DNA of 64,000 nucleotides from Mercurialis annua (Eukaryota; Streptophyta; Magnoliopsida; Malpighiales; Euphorbiaceae), in contig NC_065570.1 of NCBI RefSeq assembly GCF_937616625.2, forward strand, positions 3,234,001 to 3,298,000. The letters are read 5' to 3'. Below, in pieces: positions 11,700 through 21,292 of this stretch. The notes under the pieces are model-generated. The model searched no databases, was not told where the DNA came from, and was given only the letters and a program-made list of their open reading frames with translations. The position numbers and the translations under genes were made by a program. How positions within the stretch are numbered: the first letter of the stretch is position 1; the number at the start of each line of letters is the position of its first letter.

Positions 11700-11980
11700 A
11701 CGAACTTTTTTCTGATTTGGAATTACAACACGAATTTTGAAATTTGGCAATGTGAGTAACGAACTTTTAGTTTTTGCCAAATTGGTTCACCGAGCTAAAA
11801 AAACACTAATATTGACATCATAATATACATCCACGTATTGTTGCTTGATCGGTCAGTGTATTAATTTGTCAAAAAAATAAAAATTGATTACTGATGTTAT
11901 CACAATTTAAAGTTTGTGTTTTAATTTTAGTCACGCTAAAATTCGTGATTTAATTTACAATAAATTTTTTTTGAAAAAAA
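11700..11980. repeat. Degraded foldback element of the 'acgaacttt' type
   Basis: The words ttgcaaattaaattacgaac at the left and gctaaaattcgtgatttaat at the right are inverted partners. The centre carries catccacgtattg and a damaged opposite arm. The wording resembles the elements at 14692-15004 and 59703-60028. Confidence 0.4.
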
Positions 11981-12011
11981 ATTTAAGTAGCAATTTTCCC
12001 CGCAACTTGTA

Positions 12012-13877
12012 TATCAGAAAACAAACAGAGAACAGAGACTATATTGATTGAAGTTTTGTAGATTACAAACTTAAAGAAATACAAAGCTACTAAGCAGTAT
12101 TTATAGAAGGAAATCAAGGACTATTTTTAACTCCTAATTTACACACTAATGGCATGTTATCCAGCTGTAATCCAGCTATTATCCAGCTGTTATCTAGCTG
12201 GCAGGGACAAGTCATCAGAGCAACAACAAGGCAGCCACAAGAGCAGCAGAGATGGAGGCATCAATTTCTTCATATTCTGTGTTACCCCCCCTCAAGTTAG
12301 GCATAGGTATCAAACATGCCTAGCTTGATAAGAAAACACATAAGCAGCACCTTGAGTTGCTTCATTATGCTTCATGTTCATCAACAAAACATTGTAAGCA
12401 GATTTAGCCTTGATGCCTGCTTGATAAGCAGCTTCAGCAATTTATTAGCAGCAAATGGAGTAGATAAATCTGTTAATCCCCCAAAATAATTGGTCTGAAC
12501 CATTTTAACAACTCCGAGTAATTCAGCACTGTGTATTTTTTCAACAATCCACATATAATGAACTCATTCCCCAAACTGCCATTCAGATTAATTCATTGCC
12601 ATCTCCATTGAGGAATTTCAGCAAACATGTAGTGAGCAAAACTAAGAACTCTTTAATGAAGAATCTGAACCAAAACCAAAACTTCTGTACTTTCTTCAAC
12701 AAGTATTCCAATAAAATCAATCTATAATGCCAATACTTGCCAATACATGCATTCAACTGATTACTGTATATATCAATTAATGAACAAACTGATGTTATGA
12801 ACTAAACAACCAATGAAACAAAAATCAAATTGAGATTGAATTACTCAAATGATAACAAAGAGAGAAAGGATTTGCAGAGAATTTTGGAATTAGAAATTGA
12901 TATTTGTGAGAAAAATGAAGATTAATCACAAATATTGTGAACAAAGGGATAAGAAATTGAGAAATCAAATCAGAGATTGATCGAAGAACATCAAGAATTA
13001 GAGAATATGAGAATATATCTTAATTGACGAGCTGAAATTGCTTATCAAACAAAAACCAGAACTGATAGTGGATACTAAAATAGAAAATTGAAATCAATAG
13101 CTATGAATTGATAGAAATTGATAAGATGAACTGAGAATTTAATAAAACAGAAAATCAAATCAGAATTGAATTGAACAAATCAAACGTTGATCAAATCAAA
13201 GAATCAAAGAGATAGAACCTGAAATCAAGAGCAACCGTGAACTGAATAATCGAATAGGAACCTGAAATTGAAGCTTTGAAGCTGAAAATCATTGATAGCA
13301 ATGATAAGAACCTGAAATCGAACTTGAAATTGAAACTCGAGACACTGATAACAATGCTCGCAACTGAAAATCAATCACTGATAGCAAAGAGCTGATACTG
13401 ATACCGATAGAAAATCACCGATAGCGATGAACGAGAAATTAGAGTCACCGATAGCGATGCTCAACAAACTGAATCTGAAATCAATCCGGACTGCTGGGAC
13501 TGGACATCCAGTTCAGTACAAGGGAGAAGAAACGATAAAACTGAAACGCGGCGGCAACTCCGGCGGCAACGCCTGATCCCAGGCTCGGACCCGCTCTGAT
13601 ACCATATCAGAAAACAAACAGAGAACAGAGACTATATTGATTGAAGTTTTGTAGATTACAAACTTAAAGAAATACAAAGCTACTAAGCAGTATTTATAGA
13701 AGGAAATCAAGGACTATTTTTAACTCCTAATTTACACACTAATGGCATGTTATCCAGCTGTAATCCAGCTATTATCCAGCTGTTATCTAGCTGGCAGGGA
13801 CAAGTCATCAGAGCAACAACAAGGCAGCCACAAGAGCAGCAGAGATGGAGGCATCAATTTCTTCATATTCTGTGTTA
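12012..13877 (-). mobile_element. Non-autonomous copia-type LTR retrotransposon with identical LTRs
   Basis: Two 273-bp LTRs (12012-12284 and 13605-13877) look identical base for base. The element reads on the minus strand. After the LTR end (ttctgata) comes tggtatcagagc, the primer-binding site for initiator tRNA-Met. At the other end a purine tract (cttgaggggggg) precedes the second LTR (taacacag). Just before the tract, caagctaggcatgtttgata matches the usual 3' end of copia pol. The 1.3-kb interior has no gag or pol frame, so the element depends on a partner. Flanks carry ACTTGTA at 12005-12011 and 13878-13884, the target duplication; exact LTR edges are uncertain by one or two bases. The leader repeats the catcgctatcggtga word. 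Confidence 0.9.
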
Positions 13878-13884
13878 ACTTGTA

Positions 13885-14262
13885 AGCAATAAACAACTAA
13901 TATATAAATTAATTATGTCGACAAACTGGTCACAAACTTGTTGATTATTGAATTTTTTTTGGCGAATGCTGATTATTGATGATTAACCTCATTCTGATAA
14001 TTTACTTCCTCGGCTTGTAAACTAATTATACTTTAATTGATAATCTGCCTTCCTAATTTATAAGCTAACTTGTTAAAATAAAGTTAACTGTTCATAAGCA
14101 ATAAATTCACGACTACTATAGCTTTCTTTAAAAAGAATGGATACGACACTAGTTTTATAAAATGTCACGGTTTAAAAAAGAATGGATACGACACTAGTTT
14201 ATAAAATGTCACGGTTTTTCTTTTTGTGCTGAATTTATTTTGTTCAAAACAAAAAAAAGAAA
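13885..14262. other. Intergenic DNA with a 44-bp tandem duplication
   Basis: The unit containing gaatggatacgacactagtt is present at 14130-14173 and again at 14174-14217, differing by about two indels. It lies just downstream of the minus-strand tRNA-Val. No gene was found. Confidence 0.6.
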
Positions 14263-14335
14263 TGTTGCTGCCCGGGATTGAACCGGGGACCTGCAGCGTG
14301 TAAAGCTGACGTGATAACCGCTACACTACAGCAAC
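14263..14335 (-). tRNA. tRNA-Val (anticodon UAC)
   Basis: On the minus strand the sequence folds as a 73-nt tRNA. The acceptor stem is GTTGCTG with CAGCAAC plus discriminator A. The anticodon loop is TTTACAC (anticodon TAC), the T stem CCCGG/CCGGG with loop TTCAATC. The lower pair of the anticodon stem is T-C, a mismatch shared with the second copy. A run of eight T on the minus strand (plus 14251-14258) can act as the pol III terminator. It differs from the copy at 20759-20831 at a few positions in the D arm and T loop. Confidence 0.9.
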
Positions 14336-14691
14336 CTGAGTGTTAGTAGACTCACTGTTCTTGTATAATACAATAACGAATTAGATATTGACTTTTTAAA
14401 AAAAAACTTAATTGCAATCATTTAAACACCATTTTTTTAAAATTGGGTTGAAAAAAAGTTAAAAATATCTTTTATAACTGGAATTTCTAATGATAAAATA
14501 AATAAATTAGAACAATATGTAATAATATGAAATGTGTGTTTGATTCTTTTTAGCTCTAATTAGAATAAATAGCTATGAATGAAATTAAAAATGAAGTAAA
14601 ATCGTATATTAGCTCTAATTAGAATAAATAACGATTTTAAAAAAATTTAAAATAAAATTAATTCATATATTTATGTGTTATAATTTTTAAA
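14336..14691. other. AT-rich intergenic DNA, nothing recognised
   Basis: No gene or clear repeat was found. A short word (agctctaattagaataaata) is repeated near 14551 and 14611. Confidence 0.5.
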
Positions 14692-15004
14692 TTTAATTGC
14701 ACGAAAAAATCACCATTTTGCATATTTAACATAAAGTTTTAATTTTAGCAATTTTGGATATGTACTTTAATATTTATGCAATTAAAAAACTGGTTGAATT
14801 TCCGACTGCAAGTTGCTTATGTGTACATAGAAGCATGCTCGTGGCATACTCTAATGTCCACATAAGTAGCTTGCAGTCAGAAATTATTCAGCCAATGTAT
14901 TAATTGCAAAAATGTGAAAGTTCATGTTTAGAATTGAAAAAATTAAAAGTTCATGTTAAATATGCAAAATATGCTAAAGTTTGTGATTTTTCGTGCAATT
15001 AAAC
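14692..15004. repeat. Foldback element of the 'acgaacttt' type
   Basis: Near-symmetric ends are tttaattgcacgaaaaaatc on the left and gatttttcgtgcaattaaa on the right. The arms continue through gcatatttaacat and gactgcaagttgcttatgtg, meeting near 14850. There is no coding content. Confidence 0.7.
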
Positions 15005-15410
15005 CTATTTTTAAAAGGTCTGTTAACCAAAAAATTACTCATCTTTTAATTTTTTTTAATTTTATCATGACGTTATAATTTTGTCAATTGCACCCAAGAT
15101 TTTTTGTGCTTCAATTCCAACCTCAAGTACTATTTTAATCTCTTTTCTATTTTAAAAAAATTCAAATAAGTCATTTATTTTTTTAATTTTTTAAGAGAAA
15201 AAGAGTTCAAATAAATACTTTATAAGGATTCGTACGAACTTTTTTGAAGTGGAAAAGAGTCCAATTTTTTGAGGGTGTAATTGAGGTTTAAATGTGTGAA
15301 TTTGAATGCAATTGATGAAATTGCAACGTTTAGTGAAATTGAAAAAAGAGTTAAAAGGTGGGTGGTTCTTTTGGTCTTTAATTTTTTTTAAAATTCCTTT
15401 CTTTTTGGAG

Positions 15411-15700
15411 TAAACTCATTTTGGAGTTTTTAAACCATACGATTTTAGTTTATTAGATCTTTCATCTTATATTTCAGATCCTTAAACTTTCACTTTTTTT
15501 AATTTATTGGAGCCTTACATGGATCTCATTTGATTCATTGGATCGTTAAACTTATTGGATCCTCAAGTGGTCCTTAAATGGATTTTCATTTAAGGACTCA
15601 ATGTACTAAAATGTAAAAGTTTAACAACCTGAAAAAATTAAATAGAAAATGAGGATCAATAAATCATAATTGTTAATTCTGCGACCCTAAAATGAGTTTA
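15411..15700. repeat. Foldback element
   Basis: The left end taaactcattttggag and right end ctaaaatgagttta are inverted partners. The inner words cttaaactttcac/gtaaaagtttaac and gatcctca/gaggatc also pair. It is non-coding. Confidence 0.55.
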
Positions 15701-15714
15701 GCTTTTTTTTTAAG

Positions 15715-16070
15715 ATTAACCTATTTTAAGGTTTTTGAATTTTACATTTTTAACTTATCTGGTCCCTGAATTTTTATTTTCTCTTATCTAGTTCCTAAAT
15801 TTTGCATTTTTACTTTATATGGTCTGTGAACTTCCATTTGATTTTATTTGGTTCCTAAATTTTATAATTTATAGTTCATATCGTCCTTGAATCTTCATCT
15901 GTTTGAGGATCCGAGAAAGCAAAAAATCAAAATTCAGGGACAAGATAAGAGCAAATGAAAATTTAAAAACTAAATAAACTAAAAACGTAAAGTTTAAAAA
16001 CTAGATAAGACTAAATGAAAGTTCAAAAATCAGATAAATTAAAAGCGTAAAGTTTAGGGATATTTTTTTA
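15715..16070. repeat. Foldback element upstream of the desaturase
   Basis: The arms carry repeated words for 'ttatctggtccctgaattt' on the left and 'attcagggacaagataag' on the right, with the centre near 15910. The element ends about 160 bp before the desaturase start codon, so it probably lies within the promoter. Confidence 0.6.
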
Positions 16071-16231
16071 CTAGAAACAACACGTAAGATAACATAAATA
16101 TCTATCCATTGCGCTCTATTTTGATGGCGCAGCGATAGACAAGGAAACCCCAAAACAAGAAATTAGTTTTCACACATATTTTCTCCTCCTTTTTTCCTTC
16201 CATTGAAAAAATAAATTCGTAAGGAGAATCA

Positions 16232-18086
16232 ATGGGGAAAGGGGGAGAGAGGCATGTGGAACAACAAGACGACAAAGAAGGAGTAATGGCGACCGACTTC
16301 TTCTGGTCTTACACCGACGAACCTCATGCTTCTCGAAGACGTCAGATCCTCTCTCAACATCCTCAAATTAAGCAACTATTCGGTCCTGATCCTTTCGCTT
16401 TTCTTAAGGTCAATTTGGTCCTCTTTTTTTCTTTTTTTAGATCTGTTTCTTTTTTATGAGCAATGTGGGTTGTTTTTTTGTGTCGTGTCTGATTTGGAAT
16501 TTGTTGTTTTTAATTGTTCTTTTGTTTTTTGACTATGTTGAAGTTTGCTGCCGTTTTTGTTCCTATTTCTGTGTAATTCTTTGCGTTTTGGTTTAATTCT
16601 TTTAGTTCTGCTCAAATATTTGAATCTAAGATTTTTTTTTATGGATTCGATTTCTATTGTTTAGTCAACATTAGTTGACTTGCTACATTGCTTTTAGATT
16701 GTGAATTAAATCATGTTTTACAATTATAGTACAAACTTTAAATTTAGTAATGCAGGATACGAACTATAATTTTTTTATAATTCGGAATACCGACAATTTT
16801 CTGATAAAAAATTGTCTGGTGTTCCGAATTACAAAGAAAATGATGTTTCGTGTGTGACATTGGCAAGATTTAAGTTTGTGTTGCAATTGCAGAACACGCT
16901 AAATTTTAGTAATGTAGAACACACGCTATTACTTTTTATTAATGGAGAACACAAACTTTTACTTTTTTATAATTACGAACACCGAACAATTTTTTGATAA
17001 AAAAATTGCCTAGTGTTCTGAATTGTAAAAAAATTGATATTTCGTGTTTGACATTGGTAAGATTTAAAGTTTGTGTTGTAATAGAAGAACACACTAAAGT
17101 TCGTGATTTATTTTCCAATTGACTCTTTATTTTTTTTGTGTAACATGCTTATGTGTTGCATTAGCTTTCGATCTACTTTATGCAAAAATTATATACTTTT
17201 GGTCTAGTTCTTATGTGTTTCATCATTCGTGATCTGAAATGTTCTGGTGTTTCAGATTTCTGTTGTGGTCTTGCTTCAGCTTGGAACAGCTGCATTACTT
17301 CATGATTCTGGCTGGTTAAAGATACTGGCAATATCTTACTTCTTTGGCTCTTTCCTCAACCACAATCTATTCTTGGCTATCCATGAGCTAAGCCACAATC
17401 TTGCCTTCTCGACTCCCGTTTACAACAGGTGGCTCGGAATTTTCGCGAACCTCCCTATTGGTGTACCTATGTCGGTAACTTTCCAGAAGTATCACCTCGA
17501 ACACCATCGCTTTCAGGGAGTAGATGGGATTGATATGGATATCCCCAGTCAAATTGAAGCTCGTGTTGTGACGAATGTTGTTGCGAAATCTATATGGGTT
17601 GTCTTGCAACTGTTCTTTTATGCGCTCAGGCCTCTATTTATCAAGCCAAAGCCTCCTGGTTGCTGGGAGTTCATCAACCTTTTTATTCAGATAGCTCTCG
17701 ACGTGGCAGTGGTTTATTTTTGCGGCTGGAGATCTTTCGCTTATTTAATCCTTTCCACATTTGTTGGAGGTGGGATGCACCCAATGGCCGGTCATTTCAT
17801 CTCCGAACATTACGTATTCAAGCCGGAGCAAGAGACGTATTCTTATTACGGTCCTCTGAATTTCTTTACATGGCATGTCGGGTACCATAATGAACATCAT
17901 GATTTCCCAAGGATTCCGGGAAACAAGCTTCACAAGGTGAAGGAGATTGCATCAGAATACTATGATGGTTTGGATTCGTACAAATCTTGGAGTCAGGTTA
18001 TATATATGTATGTTATGGACCGGACAGTTGGCCCCTTCAGCCGGATGAAGAGAAAGGTGTCAACCACAGCAAAGAAATCTGAATAG
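16232..18086 (+). CDS. Sphingolipid delta4-desaturase (DES1-like)
   Basis: Two exons, 16232-16408 and 17256-18086, join in phase 0 to give 335 residues, the usual size. The enzyme puts a trans double bond at C4 of the sphingoid base of ceramides at the endoplasmic reticulum, using molecular oxygen and cytochrome b5-derived electrons. The three iron-binding histidine boxes are all present: HELSH (102-106), HLEHH (139-143) and HNEHH (270-274). Membrane segments flank the boxes (about 61-100 and 200-235). The N-terminal [18 protein letters not shown] block is the family's conserved leader domain. No residue expected for activity is missing. The single intron (847 bp) is largely filled by a double foldback repeat. 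The gene converges tail to tail with the tetraspanin. Confidence 0.93.
16685..17128. repeat. Double foldback repeat in the desaturase intron
   Basis: The same module occurs twice in a row: an 'acgaac' word, a spacer with gacaattttctgataaaaaa, then gtgttccgaatt or gtgttctgaatt, and an aagatttaa(a)gtttgtgttg word near 16867 and again near 17058. Each module folds on itself. This looks like a nested or tandem insertion of one foldback family. Confidence 0.5.
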
Positions 18087-18704
18087 TTGTTGTTTCCATT
18101 CTTTCATCCTCTCCTTGCGTTGATCTTTACGGGTTAGTGCTTTTTAATCGAAAAACAAAAGTTCATAGTGTTTTACATTTCTGAAGAATTATAGTCTTCA
18201 TTATAGTCTTAGACTGAAGAAATAGTTTATTTATTTATTTATTTCTTCTGCTTTAGTTTACTTGCGTATCTATGTATTTGTTGTATCCTGTACATGTTGA
18301 TTTATTGAGTTGAATATTCTTTGAGATTAAACGGGTTCTAATTTTTTTTCTGCATTTTGGAAATTTTATTGAATTGCTTGAGGATTTGCTCATTATCTAT
18401 GATCTGTGCATGATTTCTCATATATAATCTCACTATTTTCCAAAATGTAAATTAAATTTTCTTATTAATAAGACGAAGATTGACATTGCCGAAAGAAAAA
18501 CTTAGCTTCGTGGTTTGGCAATTAGGGCAATATTGCACATCATCTATGCAACACAAACATGGATACGGAAAAACGGGGGCACTTGGATATAGACACAAGA
18601 CAACATTGTTATTTTAATATTTTGTATGTCAAAAATGAAGTTTTATGTCCGTTGAAAAACCGTTGATTGGAGAATCTATGTGCCACATAGTTACATGAAT
18701 TCTG
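18087..18704. other. Shared 3' region between desaturase and tetraspanin
   Basis: This probably holds the two convergent 3' UTRs. No gene or repeat was recognised. An atttatttatttattt run lies near 18227. Confidence 0.5.
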
Positions 18705-20162
18705 TTATCTACATGTATTAGGTTCTGCTTTCATCATTACTTTCCATGCATCATCCCCAAATGCTAAGACCGGATCACCAACAGCATATGAATGCGGCTG
18801 TTCTTTGATAAGTGGGAGCCTGGCCGGAAGATATTCATCTTCGCTATCGTAGCTGGATCTGTAATTCTGTCCGAGAACTTTCAGAGCCATTGCTAATAAG
18901 ATAGAAAGTCCCTGCAGATCGATAATCCGATTATACGCTTGAATTCTTAACCCGAAATTTAAGATCACACATCAAGAAACACGTAATTTAATTACCTGAG
19001 CTAAGAGTATCAACACACCTATCCATTTGAAGACATCAAAATTTGAATTAACGAAATTTTTAAAATCATGGAATCTTTCTGTTGGATCTTCAGGTAAATC
19101 CTGAAAGAGCAACATATGAGAATTAAACTGAAAAGGAAAAGAAAATAAAGAAAAGAGATTTGTCAGTACCTTTTCCCAATCAGAATTTAGAAGTATATCA
19201 GCTGCAACTGCTGTTTCTATCAAGAGAATTATGGAGATAATCACTGTATACTAATCTATTATTAAGGTGATATTGTTATTGGCATGATTTGTCTTCAATA
19301 TCATTTAAAGGAAACACAATTAAATTTACAAACTAAATCGCAATCGTTACCATAAATTACAATTTTAGCACCTTCTTTTAATTTTTTTTAATAATATTCT
19401 ATCACCGTTTTGAATTACGACATTCTAAAAGGTGCACAAAAGGATACACAAGAAAGGCAGAAAGTATTTGAACTTTCAGCAGAGATATGGCCTAAGCATG
19501 TTATGAGGCATAAGGTAATGCCAATGCTAAGAAAAGTGTATATGAACCTGCAAAATCACATAAAGAAATACAAAGTTAAGTTTTACTTTCAAGAAAAAGA
19601 AGAAGAAAAGAAGTATACAAAATAAGTGAAATAAATATTATTTTGGAGTTATTTACATAAAAATTCATCAGCTATACACGTTTTTACAATGTAATCACAT
19701 TTTATAAAAATTGATATATACATACTGATTAAAAATCTGGCATGAAAAGTGATCATATGGAAGGCGTAGGTGGTCAAATCGTCAGCACATCAAAATGGTG
19801 CATTTTGAAAATTTGGCTTCCACATGATCATTTTTCACTGAATTCTCAATTGGTTTCCAATCGGAGTATCGAGTTGCTACAATAGTTGGTGTATGTATTT
19901 ATCAAAATTTATAAACATGTTTAAATTGAAAAAACGCGTGTAGTTCGGGAATTTATATATAAATAACCTTTCCTAAGTATACATGCCATGGAGCAGCAGA
20001 ATCATAAGGGTGAGTGGATGATGAGGATGACTCTTCCATATCTCTTTGCCAAATTCTGACCATCCAAAGGCCATAAAAAATCATTGCAATACCAACCACT
20101 GCCATTACTGAATTCACCATTTTCAGAATTGACCTCAGTAAAGTCATTGCAGTGCTTCCCAT
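18705..20162 (-). CDS. Tetraspanin, TET18/TET19-like
   Basis: Minus-strand coding exons are 20162-19987, 19547-19448, 19250-19170, 19100-18996 and 18911-18705, giving 222 residues. The order fits the plant TET19 type: a first membrane segment (MVNSVMAVVGIAMIFYGLW), a second (FIYTFLSIGITLCLITCLGH), a third (TVIISIILLIETAVAADILL), a short second extracellular loop (DLPEDPTERFHDFKNFVNSN) and a fourth segment (FKWIGVLILLAQGLSILLAMAL), then an acidic tail (YDSEDEY). Tetraspanins organise plasma-membrane microdomains; this one's partners are unknown. Intron 1 has a GC donor instead of GT: only the GC site after CCATG restores the expected APW-FIYTFL junction in frame. An ATG at 20192 would add ten residues; 20162 matches the family length better. 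Intron 1 also holds a foldback element. Confidence 0.85.
19648..19967. repeat. Foldback element in tetraspanin intron 1
   Basis: The left end gttatttacataaaaattc pairs with the right end gaatttatatataaataac, and ctatacacg pairs with cgcgtgtag. The inner words for cacatgatcattttt and gtgatcatatgg also pair. The right end lies 19 bp inside the intron from the GC donor. Confidence 0.6.
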
Positions 20163-20192
20163 TTTTCCTTGATGACTTGCAGAAATATTCAA

Positions 20193-20758
20193 GGAAAATA
20201 TTACTCTTTCAAAGAGTTTTTATGAGTATTTTGGCTGCAAAATTGTTTAAAAAGGCACAATGTACTGATTTTAGTGGAACCATGCATATGGTTAATTCTT
20301 CATTTGCATATTATATGCCAAGCTTAGGAAATTTCTTGGAACCTGGGGTTCAGTTTTTAGCTTACTATGTCCTTTGGCATTGGACAAATGCAAGGTGAAA
20401 GGAAGATTAGTAAAAGCTTGGTCATTTAAAAACATCTAATTTTTTTTTTTTTTTTGTTTATGGTCCATATATTTATATTCTTTAATTTTAACTTATTTTT
20501 TTAATTTTCAATTGAAATTGTAGCATTCAAATTAAAGGAGAAGATAGTTAAAACATGTCATTCATAATGCTTCATATTGTTCAAAATTGTCTTTTTTATA
20601 TCAAAAAATTACAAACATAAAGAGCATATTAGAATCTTTTACCATTCTAATTAAAATGATCGAAACTAAAAATTGATAAATGGATTAATGATTTTAAAAG
20701 ACGATTAAGCCACTGGTAACATATTTATACAATAACTAAGAGTCAATTTGACATCCAA
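20193..20758. other. Tetraspanin promoter region and intergenic DNA
   Basis: No other gene was found. The plus-strand open frame here runs through the antisense of tetraspanin exon 1 and the 5' flank. A T-run of about 17 lies near 20440. Confidence 0.5.
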
Positions 20759-20831
20759 GTTGCTGTGGTGTAGTGGTTATCACGTCAGCTTTACACGCTG
20801 CAGGTCCCCGGTTCGATCCCGGGCAGCAACA
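20759..20831 (+). tRNA. tRNA-Val (anticodon UAC)
   Basis: This is a 73-nt cloverleaf with acceptor GTTGCTG/CAGCAAC plus discriminator A. It has a canonical B box (GGTTCGATCCC), anticodon TAC in loop TTTACAC, and a T6 terminator at 20836-20841. A CAA word just upstream (20756-20758) fits plant tRNA start sites. The downstream flank (gttttgaacaaataaattca) matches, in inverted orientation, the flank of the tRNA-Val at 14263-14335. Confidence 0.93.
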
Positions 20832-21292
20832 TTACTTTTTTGTTTTGAACAAATAAATTCAGCACAGAAAGAAAAATAATGATAGTTTAGAAATTAAAAT
20901 GGAGAGCTTTTGAACAAAACCCATTGCATTTATTGACACAAAAAAGTAAAATGTTCCAAAATTTTGAATTTTGTATAAGTGCAAGCAAGATGATATTATT
21001 TCTTTGCTTTCTTATGTTTCCAGTAATTAAATTCACTTCCCATCTTGTGGTGGATTTGGAATACTTATACTCCCTACAAATTATTTTAAAATAATAAATA
21101 AACTATAGTTTTATTTTCATATTTTTTGTTACATTTAATATTCATTACTACTCACATCAAAAACTGATAATTAATGAGAATAAAAAATAACCGGAACAAA
21201 AACACTATAAAAAATTCTCAATTAAAATGAGACATCTAAAGAAAAAAATTGTGTCAATTTGATTGGAAAAAGTACATAATTATCTTGTGAAA
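20832..21292. other. Intergenic DNA, 3' flank of TFB2
   Basis: Apart from the tRNA terminator and the duplicated tRNA flank (to about 20880), nothing is recognised. The right part is probably the TFB2 3' UTR. Confidence 0.5.

Noticed and set aside
19410..19625. Plus-strand 71-residue open frame
   Set aside because: It is antisense to tetraspanin exon 2 and its intron; the minus-strand reading gives the conserved second membrane segment.
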